Under the pieces are notes generated by a model that was not told where the DNA came from, made no database searches, and was given only the letters and a program-made list of their open reading frames with translations. DNA of 64,000 nt from Alteromonas sp. V450 (GTDB lineage Bacteria > Pseudomonadota > Gammaproteobacteria > Enterobacterales > Alteromonadaceae), in the NCBI RefSeq assembly GCF_001885075.1, contig NZ_MODU01000004.1, forward strand, positions 2,976,001 through 3,040,000, read 5' to 3'. Shown here piece after piece: positions 47,170 through 56,021 of the stretch; within the stretch, counting starts at the first letter, position 1; each line of letters starts with the position of its first letter. The translations under genes were made by a program, and so were the position numbers.

Positions 47170-47623
47170 TTTCGTTAACCCTTTCATCGCAGGTCTGTTA
47201 AACGTTATGGAAACCATGGCGCAAACAAAACTTACACCCGGCAAACCAAAGCGCAAGCAAAGCGATATAGCCAAAGGTGATGTATCTGGTCTTATTGGCA
47301 TGGTTGGACCTGACGTAAGGGGCTCTATGTCAATAACGTTCGATGAAAATTTGGCGTTAACAATCATGGAAAGAATGGTGGGCGAGCGTCCAGAGAAATT
47401 AGACGCTGAAGTCGGCGATATGGTTGGGGAAGTTACCAACATGATATGTGGTAACGCAAAACGAGACCTTGCAGAACGCGGGTACGAGTTTGGAATGGCC
47501 ACCCCTATTGTGGTATCAGGAAGGCAACATACCATAAGTCACCAAGTTGACGGTGCTAAAATTATCCTTCCTTTTATGTGCGACGAAGGGCTTGCTCATT
47601 TGGAAATTTGTTTTGACAAATAA
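47159..47623 (+). CDS. CheX-like chemotaxis phosphatase family protein
   Basis: A 154-residue protein with the CheX/CheC-like fold. The dephosphorylation signature is [15 protein letters not shown], which supplies the Glu and Asn that act on phospho-receivers in the family. Flanking blocks are [12 protein letters not shown] and [14 protein letters not shown]. The ATG at 47159 has GGAGGAG upstream inside zur. It has no chemotaxis neighbours, so its receiver partner is unknown. It is translationally linked to zur and overlaps yjbQ by 11 bp. Confidence 0.82.
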   Translation: MNADFVNPFIAGLLNVMETMAQTKLTPGKPKRKQSDIAKGDVSGLIGMVGPDVRGSMSITFDENLALTIMERMVGERPEKLDAEVGDMVGEVTNMICGNAKRDLAERGYEFGMATPIVVSGRQHTISHQVDGAKIILPFMCDEGLAHLEICFDK

Positions 47624-48050
47624 TATATGGCAGTCTGAAAAAATTACACTCGAGCGTTTCCCAAGGGGCTTCCATCTCATCACTCAACGGATTGAATCGT
47701 CGCTGCCATCGATAAAAAGGGTTGAAGTTGGGTTATTGCACCTTTTTCTTCAACACACGAGTGCAAGTCTTACAATCAATGAAAATGCTGACCCTACGGT
47801 GCGTCAAGACTTAGAAGCATATTTCAACCATAGTGTAAAAGAAGAGCTTTCTTTTTTCAGGCATACTTATGAAGGTAAAGATGATATGCCTGCTCATATA
47901 AAATCGAGTATACTAGGGTGTCAGCTTACGATTCCTGTCCAACAAGGCAAGCTTATGCTAGGAACATGGCAAGGAATAATACTCGGCGAACACCGAGACA
48001 ACGGTGGAAGACGAACAATAGTTGCCACATTACAAGGGATAGCAGCATAA
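47613..48050 (+). CDS. yjbQ: YjbQ family protein (UPF0047)
   Basis: A trimeric small protein of the YjbQ family, of which E. coli YjbQ has weak thiamine-phosphate synthase activity. Diagnostic blocks are [32 protein letters not shown] and [20 protein letters not shown]. The start is unclear: no ATG or GTG fits. The homologous N-terminus aligns to an ATA-TGG position at 47625, and the nearest standard start is the TTG at 47613, which has GGA nine bases upstream. It overlaps the end of the CheX-like gene by 11 bp. Confidence 0.85.
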   Translation: MTNNIWQSEKITLERFPRGFHLITQRIESSLPSIKRVEVGLLHLFLQHTSASLTINENADPTVRQDLEAYFNHSVKEELSFFRHTYEGKDDMPAHIKSSILGCQLTIPVQQGKLMLGTWQGIILGEHRDNGGRRTIVATLQGIAA

Positions 48051-48150
48051 CCCACATTATAAATGGCACACATCGTGCTTACTAATTTTCTAAGCACGAT
48101 ACAAAATTATCAAAAATCGATAATCACTCAACGTTTAACAGGATGTGACT

Positions 48151-49347
48151 ATGAAACAACATTTTAAAATGGCAGCGCTGTCTCTTGCAGTACTATCATC
48201 AACACACGCATTTGCTCAAGAATCAGAAGAACCGGCATACAAAAGCTGGGGTGCTGTTTCTGGCATGTATTACAACACGGACGAATCTCGCCCAAATGAC
48301 CTAACCGGCAACAGAGTTACTGATGACGGTCAAGGCATGACATTCGAATACGGTTTTAGATTCACGCAAAGCTGGGCGGCGCGTATCGAATTTACCGCTT
48401 TAGATTTAGATTACACTGACTCTAGTGATGACAGTGGTGAAATGACTGGCGTTGACGCTATGTACTTTATGCCAGATGACGCTTGGTTCCTATTTGGTGG
48501 TATCAAGCGCCAGTCGGTTGGTGAGTCTACTACTCTTGGAAACATCGGTATTGGTAAACATTGGAATGTAAGCGAATCGTACAAACTAGTTACCGAAATT
48601 GCTGCATATCATGACTTCGGTGAAAGCTATAATGATTATAGCGTTAAACTTGGTCTGGCTATTCCGTTTGGAAAATCAACGCCATCTGCTCCGAAAGACA
48701 GTGACAACGATGGTGTTGTAGACAGCAAAGATCAGTGCCCTATGACGCCTGCTGGTGTTCGCGTGGACGCAACAGGTTGTAGCATTGATGACGACAACGA
48801 TGGCGTATTGAACAGCGTTGACAAATGTCCAAACACACCTGCCGGCACAAAGGTAGATGCGACTGGATGTGCAATTAAAGATAGCGATAACGATGGCGTT
48901 GTAGACAGCAAAGACATGTGCCCTGATACACCTGCTGGTGTTAAAGTAGATGCTAAAGGCTGTACAGTGTTTGACGAAGAAACGGTAGAAATTACACTAC
49001 GCGTTCTTTTCGATAACGAAAGTGCTGTAGTTAAAATGCCAAAAGATCCAGAAATCTCTGAATTCGCTGAGTTCATGAAGCAGTATCCTTCAACAACTGC
49101 GGTAATCGAAGGTCACACTTCTGCACCAGGTACAGAGGCATACAACATGGACCTTTCTAAGCGCCGCGCTGCTAACTTTAAAGAAGTTATGGTAGATATG
49201 TACGGTATTGATAGCGCTCGCCTAGATACTGTTGGCTACGGCGAAACTCAGCTTCTAGACGAAGGTAACAATGCTGAAGCTCACCGTATTAACCGTCGCA
49301 TTTCAGTGACAGTTAAAGATACAGTGAAAGTAGCTGAAGAAAAATAA
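48151..49347 (+). CDS. OmpA-family outer membrane protein with TSP3 repeats
   Basis: A 398-residue outer-membrane protein. A signal peptide (cleavage after AFA, about 22) precedes an N-terminal beta-barrel of about 150 residues. Three thrombospondin type 3 calcium-binding repeats follow (DSDNDGVVDSKDQCP, DDDNDGVLNSVDKCP, DSDNDGVVDSKDMCP). The C-terminal OmpA peptidoglycan-binding domain has VIEGHTSAPG and the NRRISV end. It anchors the outer membrane to the cell wall. The ATG at 48151 has AGGA seven bases upstream. A strong terminator follows. Confidence 0.92.
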   Translation: MKQHFKMAALSLAVLSSTHAFAQESEEPAYKSWGAVSGMYYNTDESRPNDLTGNRVTDDGQGMTFEYGFRFTQSWAARIEFTALDLDYTDSSDDSGEMTGVDAMYFMPDDAWFLFGGIKRQSVGESTTLGNIGIGKHWNVSESYKLVTEIAAYHDFGESYNDYSVKLGLAIPFGKSTPSAPKDSDNDGVVDSKDQCPMTPAGVRVDATGCSIDDDNDGVLNSVDKCPNTPAGTKVDATGCAIKDSDNDGVVDSKDMCPDTPAGVKVDAKGCTVFDEETVEITLRVLFDNESAVVKMPKDPEISEFAEFMKQYPSTTAVIEGHTSAPGTEAYNMDLSKRRAANFKEVMVDMYGIDSARLDTVGYGETQLLDEGNNAEAHRINRRISVTVKDTVKVAEEK

Positions 49348-49367
49348 TTCATTCGATATGAATTGAG

Positions 49368-49393
49368 AAAAGGCGCCGGAAGGCGCCTTTTTT
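49368..49393 (+). terminator. terminator of the OmpA-like gene
   Basis: Perfect stem AAAAGGCGCC (49368-49377) and GGCGCCTTTT (49382-49391) with loop GGAA and six T residues. Confidence 0.9.
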
Positions 49394-49495
49394 ATGTCTA
49401 TCGATTTTTATTAATGAGCGCAATATTGAAACCGCTACCTCTCATTTATCTGTAAAAGCTAGCGAGCTTATTAGCAAGTTAGCCACAGGAAAACA

Positions 49496-50881
49496 TTAAT
49501 ACTCGTCGGCAATGGCTGGCCCCGCGTAGTTATCAAAGCGTGAAAATTGACCCTGGAATGTTAATCGGCAAGTGCCTATTGGCCCGTTACGCTGTTTACC
49601 GATAATGATTTCTGCAATACCCTTGTATTCACTGTTTTCGTGATATACCTCGTCGCGGTAGATGAACATGATAAGGTCGGCGTCCTGCTCGATTGAGCCA
49701 GATTCACGAAGGTCAGAGTTTACCGGTCGTTTATCGGCACGCTGCTCTAGCGTACGGTTTAGCTGCGACAGTGCAACTACTGGCACTTCAAGTTCTTTCG
49801 CCAACGCCTTTAATGAACGAGAAATTTCCGCAATTTCTAACGTACGATTATCACTTAATGAAGGCACACGCATTAATTGAAGGTAGTCCACCATAATAAG
49901 GCTTATTCCACCTCGCTCTCGCGCTAGCTTGCGGGCTCGGCTTCGCACATCCATAGGAGTAAGGCCTGACGAATCGTCAACGAAAAGACTGTCTTTATCT
50001 TTCAGCATGGCCATTGTATTAGATATGCGCGCCCAGTCTTCATCGTCTAGCTGAGCGGTACGAATTTTCGTTTGATCAACCCGGCTTAATGATGCCAACA
50101 TACGCATCATGATTTGTTCTGAAGGCATTTCAAGACTGAAAACCAATACCGGTTTATCTTCTGCCATCATGGCGTTTTCAATCAAGTTCATGGCGAAGGT
50201 CGTTTTACCCATCGATGGACGCGCCGCCACAATGATGAGGTCCGACGGCTGCATACCACTGGTCATTTTATCTAAATCGGTAAAGCCAGTTGTGACACCC
50301 GTTACTTCTTTATTAGTTTTCACCAACTCTTCTAGGCGGTCGATGGTCTTGCCGAGAATAGACTCGACATCACGGGGACCTTCATTTTCACCGGTTCTTC
50401 GCTCGGCGATTTCAAAGACTTTACTTTCCGCAAGATCAAGAATATCGGCACTGTCTCGGCCTTCAGGGTTGTAGCCTACTTCAGCAATTTCATGGGCTAC
50501 GCCGATTAGCTCCCGTGTTATGGCCCGTTCGCTGATAATTTGCGCATAAGACACCACATTTGCAGAGCTTGGCGTGTTTTTAGCTAGCTCACCTAAATAC
50601 GCAAAGCCGCCGGCATCTTCTAACTCATCGTGTTTTTCGAGTTCTTCTGAAACGGTAATTAGGTCAATAGGCTGACTGCTATTAAGCAAGCGGGTAATAG
50701 CACGATAGATAATTTGGTGAGAACGGTTGTAAAAGTCGTTATCAGTAACGAGTTCCGCGACTTTGTCCCAGCTTTCAGGGTCGATAAGCATGCTGCCTAA
50801 AACAGACTGCTCGGCCTCAATACTATGAGGTGGAACCTTCAATTTATCAACATTTTTATCGCTTTTAGACGCAGACGCCAC
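49496..50881 (-). CDS. dnaB: replicative DNA helicase DnaB
   Basis: The hexameric 5'-3' helicase of the replisome, 461 residues. An N-terminal DnaG-interacting domain (PPHSIEAEQSVLGSMLIDPESW) precedes the RecA-like motor with Walker A ARPSMGKTTFAMN, Walker B SLIMVDYLQLM, and SQLNRTLEQRADKRP and SDLRESGSIEQDAD motifs. No intein interrupts it. The start is a GTG. It is separated from the rpsF-rplI operon by about 11 kb, unlike genomes where rplI and dnaB adjoin. Confidence 0.95.
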   Translation of the reverse strand: MASASKSDKNVDKLKVPPHSIEAEQSVLGSMLIDPESWDKVAELVTDNDFYNRSHQIIYRAITRLLNSSQPIDLITVSEELEKHDELEDAGGFAYLGELAKNTPSSANVVSYAQIISERAITRELIGVAHEIAEVGYNPEGRDSADILDLAESKVFEIAERRTGENEGPRDVESILGKTIDRLEELVKTNKEVTGVTTGFTDLDKMTSGMQPSDLIIVAARPSMGKTTFAMNLIENAMMAEDKPVLVFSLEMPSEQIMMRMLASLSRVDQTKIRTAQLDDEDWARISNTMAMLKDKDSLFVDDSSGLTPMDVRSRARKLARERGGISLIMVDYLQLMRVPSLSDNRTLEIAEISRSLKALAKELEVPVVALSQLNRTLEQRADKRPVNSDLRESGSIEQDADLIMFIYRDEVYHENSEYKGIAEIIIGKQRNGPIGTCRLTFQGQFSRFDNYAGPAIADEY

Positions 50882-50995
50882 AAGTCAAACCTATTCCAAT
50901 GCAAAAAAGTCAGTTGGTTATTATGCGCTTTTAGCGCACATCTCTCAACAAAGTAAGCAGGTCTTTTATCGCGACAGTTCAAAAACACGGCGGAG

Positions 50996-51466
50996 CTAAA
51001 GGGTTTTCTCTAACTTTAAAAAAGTACCGTCTATCAAGGTATAAGTGCGGCCTTGTTCCTGAAAAATAAGGGTAGAACCAATGGTTTGATAATTATCTAC
51101 ACAAGACAAACTTACTTGAGTGATAGTATCGTCGCTGAAGCCTAGGGAAGCCGGATAGGCGTTAAAAGCAGCGTAAAAATCGTTATGACTGATGTCTTTT
51201 GTTGAATACTGTGGCGTTTCACATGATGTCTGATCGAGTTTAGCCGAGTCTGAAGCATACGTTACCGAGCGCCCCAAGAATTTTTCTGACTCTATAGAAG
51301 AGTGAGCTGAGACACCTACATTATAGGCCTTAGTTACAACCCAAGTACTTTCATAATAAGCGGGTTCCTGAACAGCACAGCCTAGCGTAAATGCGCATAT
51401 TCCAAACGCACCGAGAATTAGACCATGAAATCGCCAAAACCTTTTGACGTGTCCAACAATACTCAA
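50996..51466 (-). CDS. putative lipoprotein of unknown function
   Basis: About 156 residues with a type II signal peptide ending in a lipobox (FTLGC, with Cys near 30). The mature domain has cysteines (SCETPQY and LSCVDNY) that may form a disulfide. No family is recognised. The start chosen is a TTG at 51466 with GGAGG five bases upstream; the open frame also begins four codons earlier at a TTG without a ribosome site. Confidence 0.6.
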   Translation of the reverse strand: MSIVGHVKRFWRFHGLILGAFGICAFTLGCAVQEPAYYESTWVVTKAYNVGVSAHSSIESEKFLGRSVTYASDSAKLDQTSCETPQYSTKDISHNDFYAAFNAYPASLGFSDDTITQVSLSCVDNYQTIGSTLIFQEQGRTYTLIDGTFLKLEKTL

Positions 51467-51608
51467 TTTTACCTCCAATGAAAAAATAACGAACCATGTG
51501 ATGACGTGGGTGAAGCGTTAAGGTTAGCTGCTTTGTTACTAAGAACTATAAAAAAGTACTTTTGTTACTTAGAAACGCTCAGCCACGCATTTTTAGCGAC
51601 CAAACAAA

Positions 51609-51634
51609 AAAAGCTGCAATTACTCGCAGCTTTT
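51609..51634 (-). terminator. terminator of the ECF sigma operon
   Basis: Stem AAAAGCTGC (51609-51617) and GCAGCTTTT (51626-51634), an 8-nt loop, and seven T residues on the minus strand, after the DUF4097 gene. Confidence 0.7.
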
Positions 51635-51720
51635 CAACAATAACCACATATCTAATTAATAAATGTGGACTAAATTCATTTTTTCAACCTAAAGTATCAA
51701 TTGCGTTGTCTATAGCTTAT

Positions 51721-52722
51721 TCACTTTTGGTCTATTTCAATTCGCCCATGTACCGTAGAGATGTCTACATTTGCCGCGCCACCGTTGTGGATAAAGCGCA
51801 GCCAGCTACCCGGACCATACTTTGGCTTTTGAGACTTGTCATCACTGAGATTGTTTACAATATTGCCACCAGCATGCGTCTCAATATCGAATTGTGCCGA
51901 TAAGCCATCTTGAAAAACAAATTCCATCGCACCGCCTACAGAATTCGCTTTTACGCTACCGTTCTTATTAAGACCTAAACTTGCATAAGTCCTTCCATTG
52001 ACCGTATTTATTTGCAGTGCGTCCACCGCTTGAAGTGATGCATCAATTCGGCCATTCACTGTTTCTATAGATACATCAGGGCTATCAGAGGTGATGTCAA
52101 GTTTACCGTTCACAGAGGCAAAGCTCACTGACGTGTTTCCTGAGTGTGACGCTTCAATTTCGCCATTCACTGTTTCCGCTTCTAAACGGCCTCTCACATT
52201 CTCAAGCACGATATCGCCATTGACCGAGTCAACTTCAACCCGCTCACCTATGTTTTTAAGGGTTACGTCGCCGTTTACAACCTCTATGTCTACGGCTTTT
52301 GTTATACCTTCTGCAATAAGGTCTGCATTGACGGCGGTGTAATGAAGGTCGCTTGCCGAAGGTATATAGATTACAAGGTCGTCGCCATCTTTTTCTTTAT
52401 TGAACCAGCTTTTTGAATGGCGCTCCACTTCAACGTGTATCACCACAACATCTCCGCGTCGTTCAAAGATAAACTCCTCGGTTTGATCGCCAAGTTCACC
52501 GGTAACACGAACCTGAGCCTTGTCCCATACTCGAATATCAGCTTTTCCGTTAATGTGCTCAACATCGACCTTCGGCGAAGACGATGTGTCGATGGTCTTA
52601 TCTACTTTTTCACCTGCATATGCTGCAGTTGCGACACTGAGCAGCGCTGTAGTGAAGAGCACCTTAGCCACAACAGGCGTTTTAAACGTGTGCAACAATG
52701 CGTTTTTCGTATTCATAGTCAT
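51721..52722 (-). CDS. exported DUF4097 beta-strand repeat protein
   Basis: About 333 residues with a signal peptide (cleavage near AYAGE) and a long beta-helical adhesin-like domain. A motif of the form (E/D)xVNGxI recurs about every 18-22 residues (EVVNGDV, DSVNGDI, ETVNGEI, ASVNGKL, ETVNGRI, NTVNGRT), as expected of DUF4097 solenoids. The start at 52722 (MTMNTK) has AGGG eight bases upstream. It is the last gene of an operon with an ECF sigma factor and an anti-sigma-like protein, so it may be the effector or sensor of that envelope response. Confidence 0.82.
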   Translation of the reverse strand: MTMNTKNALLHTFKTPVVAKVLFTTALLSVATAAYAGEKVDKTIDTSSSPKVDVEHINGKADIRVWDKAQVRVTGELGDQTEEFIFERRGDVVVIHVEVERHSKSWFNKEKDGDDLVIYIPSASDLHYTAVNADLIAEGITKAVDIEVVNGDVTLKNIGERVEVDSVNGDIVLENVRGRLEAETVNGEIEASHSGNTSVSFASVNGKLDITSDSPDVSIETVNGRIDASLQAVDALQINTVNGRTYASLGLNKNGSVKANSVGGAMEFVFQDGLSAQFDIETHAGGNIVNNLSDDKSQKPKYGPGSWLRFIHNGGAANVDISTVHGRIEIDQK

Positions 52723-52735
52723 CTTTAAACCCTTT

Positions 52736-53248
52736 TTATATATGCTGCCACTTTGGCGCGTGCACTCGCTCAATTAAGGCAATTTGCTGTTGATATACGT
52801 GATGCAGCATTTTGATTAATGCTGAGTTGTCTGGATCGTCCTTTAATGCCGCTTTAATAACATCTGCAGCATCGTCCAATTCTTTTAATTGCTCTTGCCA
52901 ATCTTCCGTTAGCGCTGTTGTACTTTCATAACTAGCAAGAAGACTATTCACTTGTTGTTGCTGCTGCATACTCATTGCGTCAATCAGGGCATAGCCATCG
53001 CGTCGACTTTCATCAGCTTTAAACGCAAAAGAAGCAGCGAACCACAATAAAGAAACTAAACAAGCGCTTGCGGCGATTGCCATCCACTGTTTTGATGAGA
53101 CCGCAGATGATAAAGCGTCATCTTGTGAAGCGTCGTCTTGCTGCGATGTGATGCCGAGTTCAATACCTCGCCACAAATCTCGTTCTGGCTGCTTCTCTTT
53201 CGATATCTCACAAATATGCTGAGCAAGCTTGTCGTCAAAATTACTCAT
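52736..53248 (-). CDS. membrane protein, probable anti-sigma factor
   Basis: About 170 residues: an acidic N-terminal cytoplasmic part (DDKLAQHICEISKEKQPERDLWRGIE), one transmembrane segment at about 56-75 (WMAIAASACLVSLLWFAASF) and a periplasmic coiled, Gln/Asp-rich domain. The architecture and the 8-bp overlap with the sigma gene point to an anti-sigma factor. No zinc-binding HxxxCxxC motif is present, so the assignment rests on context. The second of two adjacent ATGs (53248) fits the ribosome site better. Confidence 0.7.
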   Translation of the reverse strand: MSNFDDKLAQHICEISKEKQPERDLWRGIELGITSQQDDASQDDALSSAVSSKQWMAIAASACLVSLLWFAASFAFKADESRRDGYALIDAMSMQQQQQVNSLLASYESTTALTEDWQEQLKELDDAADVIKAALKDDPDNSALIKMLHHVYQQQIALIERVHAPKWQHI

Positions 53249-53816
53249 CATCGACTCCCATAAAACCTCTCAATAAGTGCTTAGCACGAAAAAACTGTGC
53301 TTTGCTAGAGCCCACTGCCATGTTCAACATGTTGGCAATGTCTTCGTGTCTGTAACCTTCAAGTGCATGGAGTACAAAAACCATTCTGGCTCGCTCGGGT
53401 AGGCGAATGACTAATGCTTCTAAATCCACATTGGCGCAGTTTTCTTCAGCCGGCATCTCGTTAATACCGCTGCTTTCCAAATTGAGCATTCGCTGTACCC
53501 AGCCTTTCTGCTTGCGCATATAGGAAATGGTAATGTTTGCTGTAACGCTGTGTAACCACGTAGAAAATTGGCTTTGCCCATCAAAATTACCAAGCTTTTT
53601 CCATAGCTGAATAAAGACTTCTTGTGACGCATCTTCTGCCAGCCCCTTTTCACCTGTAAGCCGGTAACAAAGGGCGTAGACTCGCCCAATATGTTCTTCG
53701 TAAAGGGACCGAAACGCCTGCTTATCGCCCTTTTTCGCTTTAGATATCAGCGCGCTTTCGCTTTGATTACCAAACACCACATTGGCGTGTACAACACGTT
53801 GTTGTGTGTGTTCCAT
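53241..53816 (-). CDS. ECF-type RNA polymerase sigma factor
   Basis: A 191-residue extracytoplasmic-function sigma factor. Region 2 spans about 35-105 (AFRSLYEEHIGRVYALCYRL, DASQEVFIQLWKKLGNF, FSTWLHSVTANI). Region 4 spans about 130-185 (LPERARMVFVLHALEGYRHEDIANMLNMAVGSSKAQFFRAK). Region 3 is missing, as in the class. The ATG at 53816 has AAAGAGAAA upstream. It probably directs its own operon (anti-sigma, DUF4097) and other envelope genes. A long inverted repeat lies in its upstream region. Confidence 0.9.
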   Translation of the reverse strand: MEHTQQRVVHANVVFGNQSESALISKAKKGDKQAFRSLYEEHIGRVYALCYRLTGEKGLAEDASQEVFIQLWKKLGNFDGQSQFSTWLHSVTANITISYMRKQKGWVQRMLNLESSGINEMPAEENCANVDLEALVIRLPERARMVFVLHALEGYRHEDIANMLNMAVGSSKAQFFRAKHLLRGFMGVDDE

Positions 53817-53842
53817 TAATTTCTCTTTGTTATTTGTGGAAA

Positions 53843-53907
53843 ATACCAATCCGTATAGATAATTGCCCACTCAGAAGATGCAGGTAATTATCTATGCGGA
53901 CTGGTAT
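53843..53907. repeat. 65-bp imperfect inverted repeat upstream of the ECF sigma gene
   Basis: Arms of 22 bp (53843-53864 and 53886-53907) pair with two mismatches that leave G-U-compatible positions. Each arm carries ATACCA-TCCG and ATAGATAATT. The 21-nt loop allows a few more pairs (GCC/GGT with a mismatch). It looks like a REP or MITE-type intergenic palindrome, or a leader stem. It is located 27 bp upstream of the sigma start. Confidence 0.6.
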
Positions 53908-53988
53908 AAGCACTTGTTAGTGTTATAAGGTTAGTCGTACCCTATAGTAGAAAGGTTTAAATGCACAAAAATAATTTTTGGAGATGCC

Positions 53989-54639
53989 ATGTCTACCTCA
54001 TTTTCTGTTAACGCTCTGTTTGCTGGAAAGCCTCAGCCGCTAGGCCCTCGTGGGGCACCAAGCAGTATTGTTAAAGCCCCCGTCGACGCGTTAACGGTAC
54101 ATATGGACAGAACCGATGAAGACGAACAGGCCAACAAACGCCTTCACGGTGGACCGGAGAAAGTGCTGCATCAGTTCAACCCGACCAACTATCTGACATT
54201 AAGAAAGCATTTTCCTGAAGGCGAATTTTCGCTGGGCAGCATTGGCGAAAACATCAGTGTAGAGGGCATGGACGATGCTACCGTTTATATCGGCGATATA
54301 TGGAAGTTCGGCGAGGTAGAACTGCAAGTAAGTGCACCCCGTGCCCCTTGCAATAAAATCTCGCAACGCTTCGAAATTCCCAATTTAGACAGATTTGTTG
54401 GTGAACGAGGTATCACTGGCTGGTATTACCGGGTTATTAAAACCGGAACCATCAATGTTGGCGACGAAGTAACACTGCTGCACCGTGAGGAAGATACCGT
54501 TAATGTTCACACCCTAATGCAATGCGTCCATACCAAAGCCGACAAAGCCCTGGCCCAAAAGCTAGCGAAACTTGAACCGCTTGATGATGAATGGCGGGGA
54601 AAATGCCAAAAAATTGCAGATAAGATTGCGGATAAATAG
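53989..54639 (+). CDS. MOSC domain protein (YiiM-like)
   Basis: A 216-residue protein with a MOSC domain (about 20-165) and a C-terminal 3-alpha domain (about 170-213). The HGGPEKVLHQFN block and the conserved Cys in SAPRAPCNKI match YiiM, which binds a molybdenum cofactor and reduces N-hydroxylated compounds. The ATG has GGAG at about seven bases. It stands alone between the divergent sigma operon and the convergent MBL lipoprotein gene. Confidence 0.88.
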   Translation: MSTSFSVNALFAGKPQPLGPRGAPSSIVKAPVDALTVHMDRTDEDEQANKRLHGGPEKVLHQFNPTNYLTLRKHFPEGEFSLGSIGENISVEGMDDATVYIGDIWKFGEVELQVSAPRAPCNKISQRFEIPNLDRFVGERGITGWYYRVIKTGTINVGDEVTLLHREEDTVNVHTLMQCVHTKADKALAQKLAKLEPLDDEWRGKCQKIADKIADK

Positions 54640-54660
54640 GCCATTTATCCCTAGCTTAAA

Positions 54661-55785
54661 TTAAAAAGACGCTCGCTCACCTTCATTCAAAATAACCCAA
54701 GGCATTGCAGGGTTTAGCTGCTGCTTCATTTTCATCAGTCGAAATAGCGCAGAATGTGACGTCTTGTCACCCATCATCCAGCTGGCATTTCCATAGCCCC
54801 AAGGCACTACGGCTTTACAGCCTAGGTCTTGGGCGGCAACAATGGCATCTTCTGGCGTTGTATGTACCTTGCGATACCATTTAGGCGAGGTTTCGCTAAA
54901 ATAAGACGCTATAGGTAACAGGCAAACATCTATTTCACCAAAGCGCGCTTTAATATCCTTGAAGTGCGGTGAATATCCCGTATCCCCCGCAAAGAACAAT
55001 GTTTTGCCTTCACTCTCAAATACCCAACCACCCCACAGTGTCGCATTGTCGTCCTCGTACAAATACGGCACCCAAATTCGGTTACTGAAATGGTGGGCAG
55101 GCACGAAGTGAATAGAGGTTTTGCCTACGTTTTTGCTGGTATACCACGCCATCTCGTTAATGGTGTAGCCTCTATTAGGGAAGTGCTCTGCGAAACCTAA
55201 CGGAACAAGATATTCGGGCTTTGTGCCTAATTCGGCTATATCGGCTTTATTGAAATGATCATAGTGAATATGGGAATAAACCACAGCATCGGTTTGTGCG
55301 AGTTTGTCTCCACCTACTTTAGCGGGTTCGTTGCGGTTAAACCCCTCTGCCAATCGAAAAGCCCAGTTAACAGGCCAATCAAACTGACCAAACACGGGGT
55401 CGATAAGTATTTGCTCACCACTTGCGGTGTTAAGTATAAAACTTGCGTGCCCTAACCAGGTGACATTAAAGCCGGTGTGCGAGTTCACTGTCGGGTTGTT
55501 GCCAACAAACTGACAATTCTGCATGTCGCTTTCGCACTCAATGTCAGTAGATGCCGGATAACAATCATTAGTACAGGTAACAGGGTATGCTTTAAAACCG
55601 CCGTAGATATTGCGGAATCTGTCCTCGAAGCCAGGTTCATTAGAGTATTTAATTACCGCCTCGTCACTGTCTACTTGGGTAACCTTATTAGTCGTAGCAC
55701 ACCCTGTCACAACTAGTGAAACCGTAGCCATAATTGGCGTTAAAAACGTCCACTGTTTTGATAGTTTCTTTAAACAACTTGTCAT
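54661..55785 (-). CDS. MBL-fold metallohydrolase lipoprotein
   Basis: About 374 residues with a lipoprotein signal peptide (lipobox VVTGC near residue 28) and a metallo-beta-lactamase domain. Metal ligands are in VVYSHIHYDHFN, the HASFIL and LIDPVF strands precede it, and FFAGDTGYSPHF, VHTTPEDAI and VPWGYGNASW complete the fold. It resembles NAPE-PLD/UlaG-like hydrolases; the substrate is unknown. The frame is open to 55995, but the ATG at 55785, which begins the signal peptide and has AAGGACGAG upstream, is chosen. Confidence 0.83.
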   Translation of the reverse strand: MTSCLKKLSKQWTFLTPIMATVSLVVTGCATTNKVTQVDSDEAVIKYSNEPGFEDRFRNIYGGFKAYPVTCTNDCYPASTDIECESDMQNCQFVGNNPTVNSHTGFNVTWLGHASFILNTASGEQILIDPVFGQFDWPVNWAFRLAEGFNRNEPAKVGGDKLAQTDAVVYSHIHYDHFNKADIAELGTKPEYLVPLGFAEHFPNRGYTINEMAWYTSKNVGKTSIHFVPAHHFSNRIWVPYLYEDDNATLWGGWVFESEGKTLFFAGDTGYSPHFKDIKARFGEIDVCLLPIASYFSETSPKWYRKVHTTPEDAIVAAQDLGCKAVVPWGYGNASWMMGDKTSHSALFRLMKMKQQLNPAMPWVILNEGERASF

Positions 55786-55997
55786 TTTTAATATCTCGTC
55801 CTTGTAATTCCAGTCTTGCAGATAAACATGAATTTTGTGTCTATGTTCGTCGCTTTTATCAAAGGCGTTTTTGGAACAGCTCACGTTAGTACGCAACAAG
55901 AAGATGAGCATCATTGTAAGGCGAGAAAGTATTCGCTTAACAGTAAATTTGTAACAAGATGAAAGTGAGAGAAGAACAAGAACGACAAGTTGCAAAT

Positions 55998-56016
55998 GAT
56001 AATGATTATTAATAAT
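55998..56016 (+). promoter_or_regulatory. Fur-box-like site upstream of the two-component genes
   Basis: The site starts GATAATGAT and matches the classical 19-bp Fur box at about 14 positions, read as three tandem hexamers (GATAAT, GATTAT, TAATAA). It ends six bases before the ATG of the response regulator. Confidence 0.55.
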
Positions 56017-56021
56017 ATAAA

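Noticed and set aside
48700..48960. Regular repeats considered as a CRISPR array
   Set aside because: The repeats are in frame, diverged and encode calcium-binding motifs; no fixed repeat/spacer pattern and no cas genes nearby.
48732..49076. Repeat-containing open frame antisense to the OmpA-like gene
   Set aside because: The repeats mirror the thrombospondin type 3 repeats on the coding strand, which are clearly the real product.
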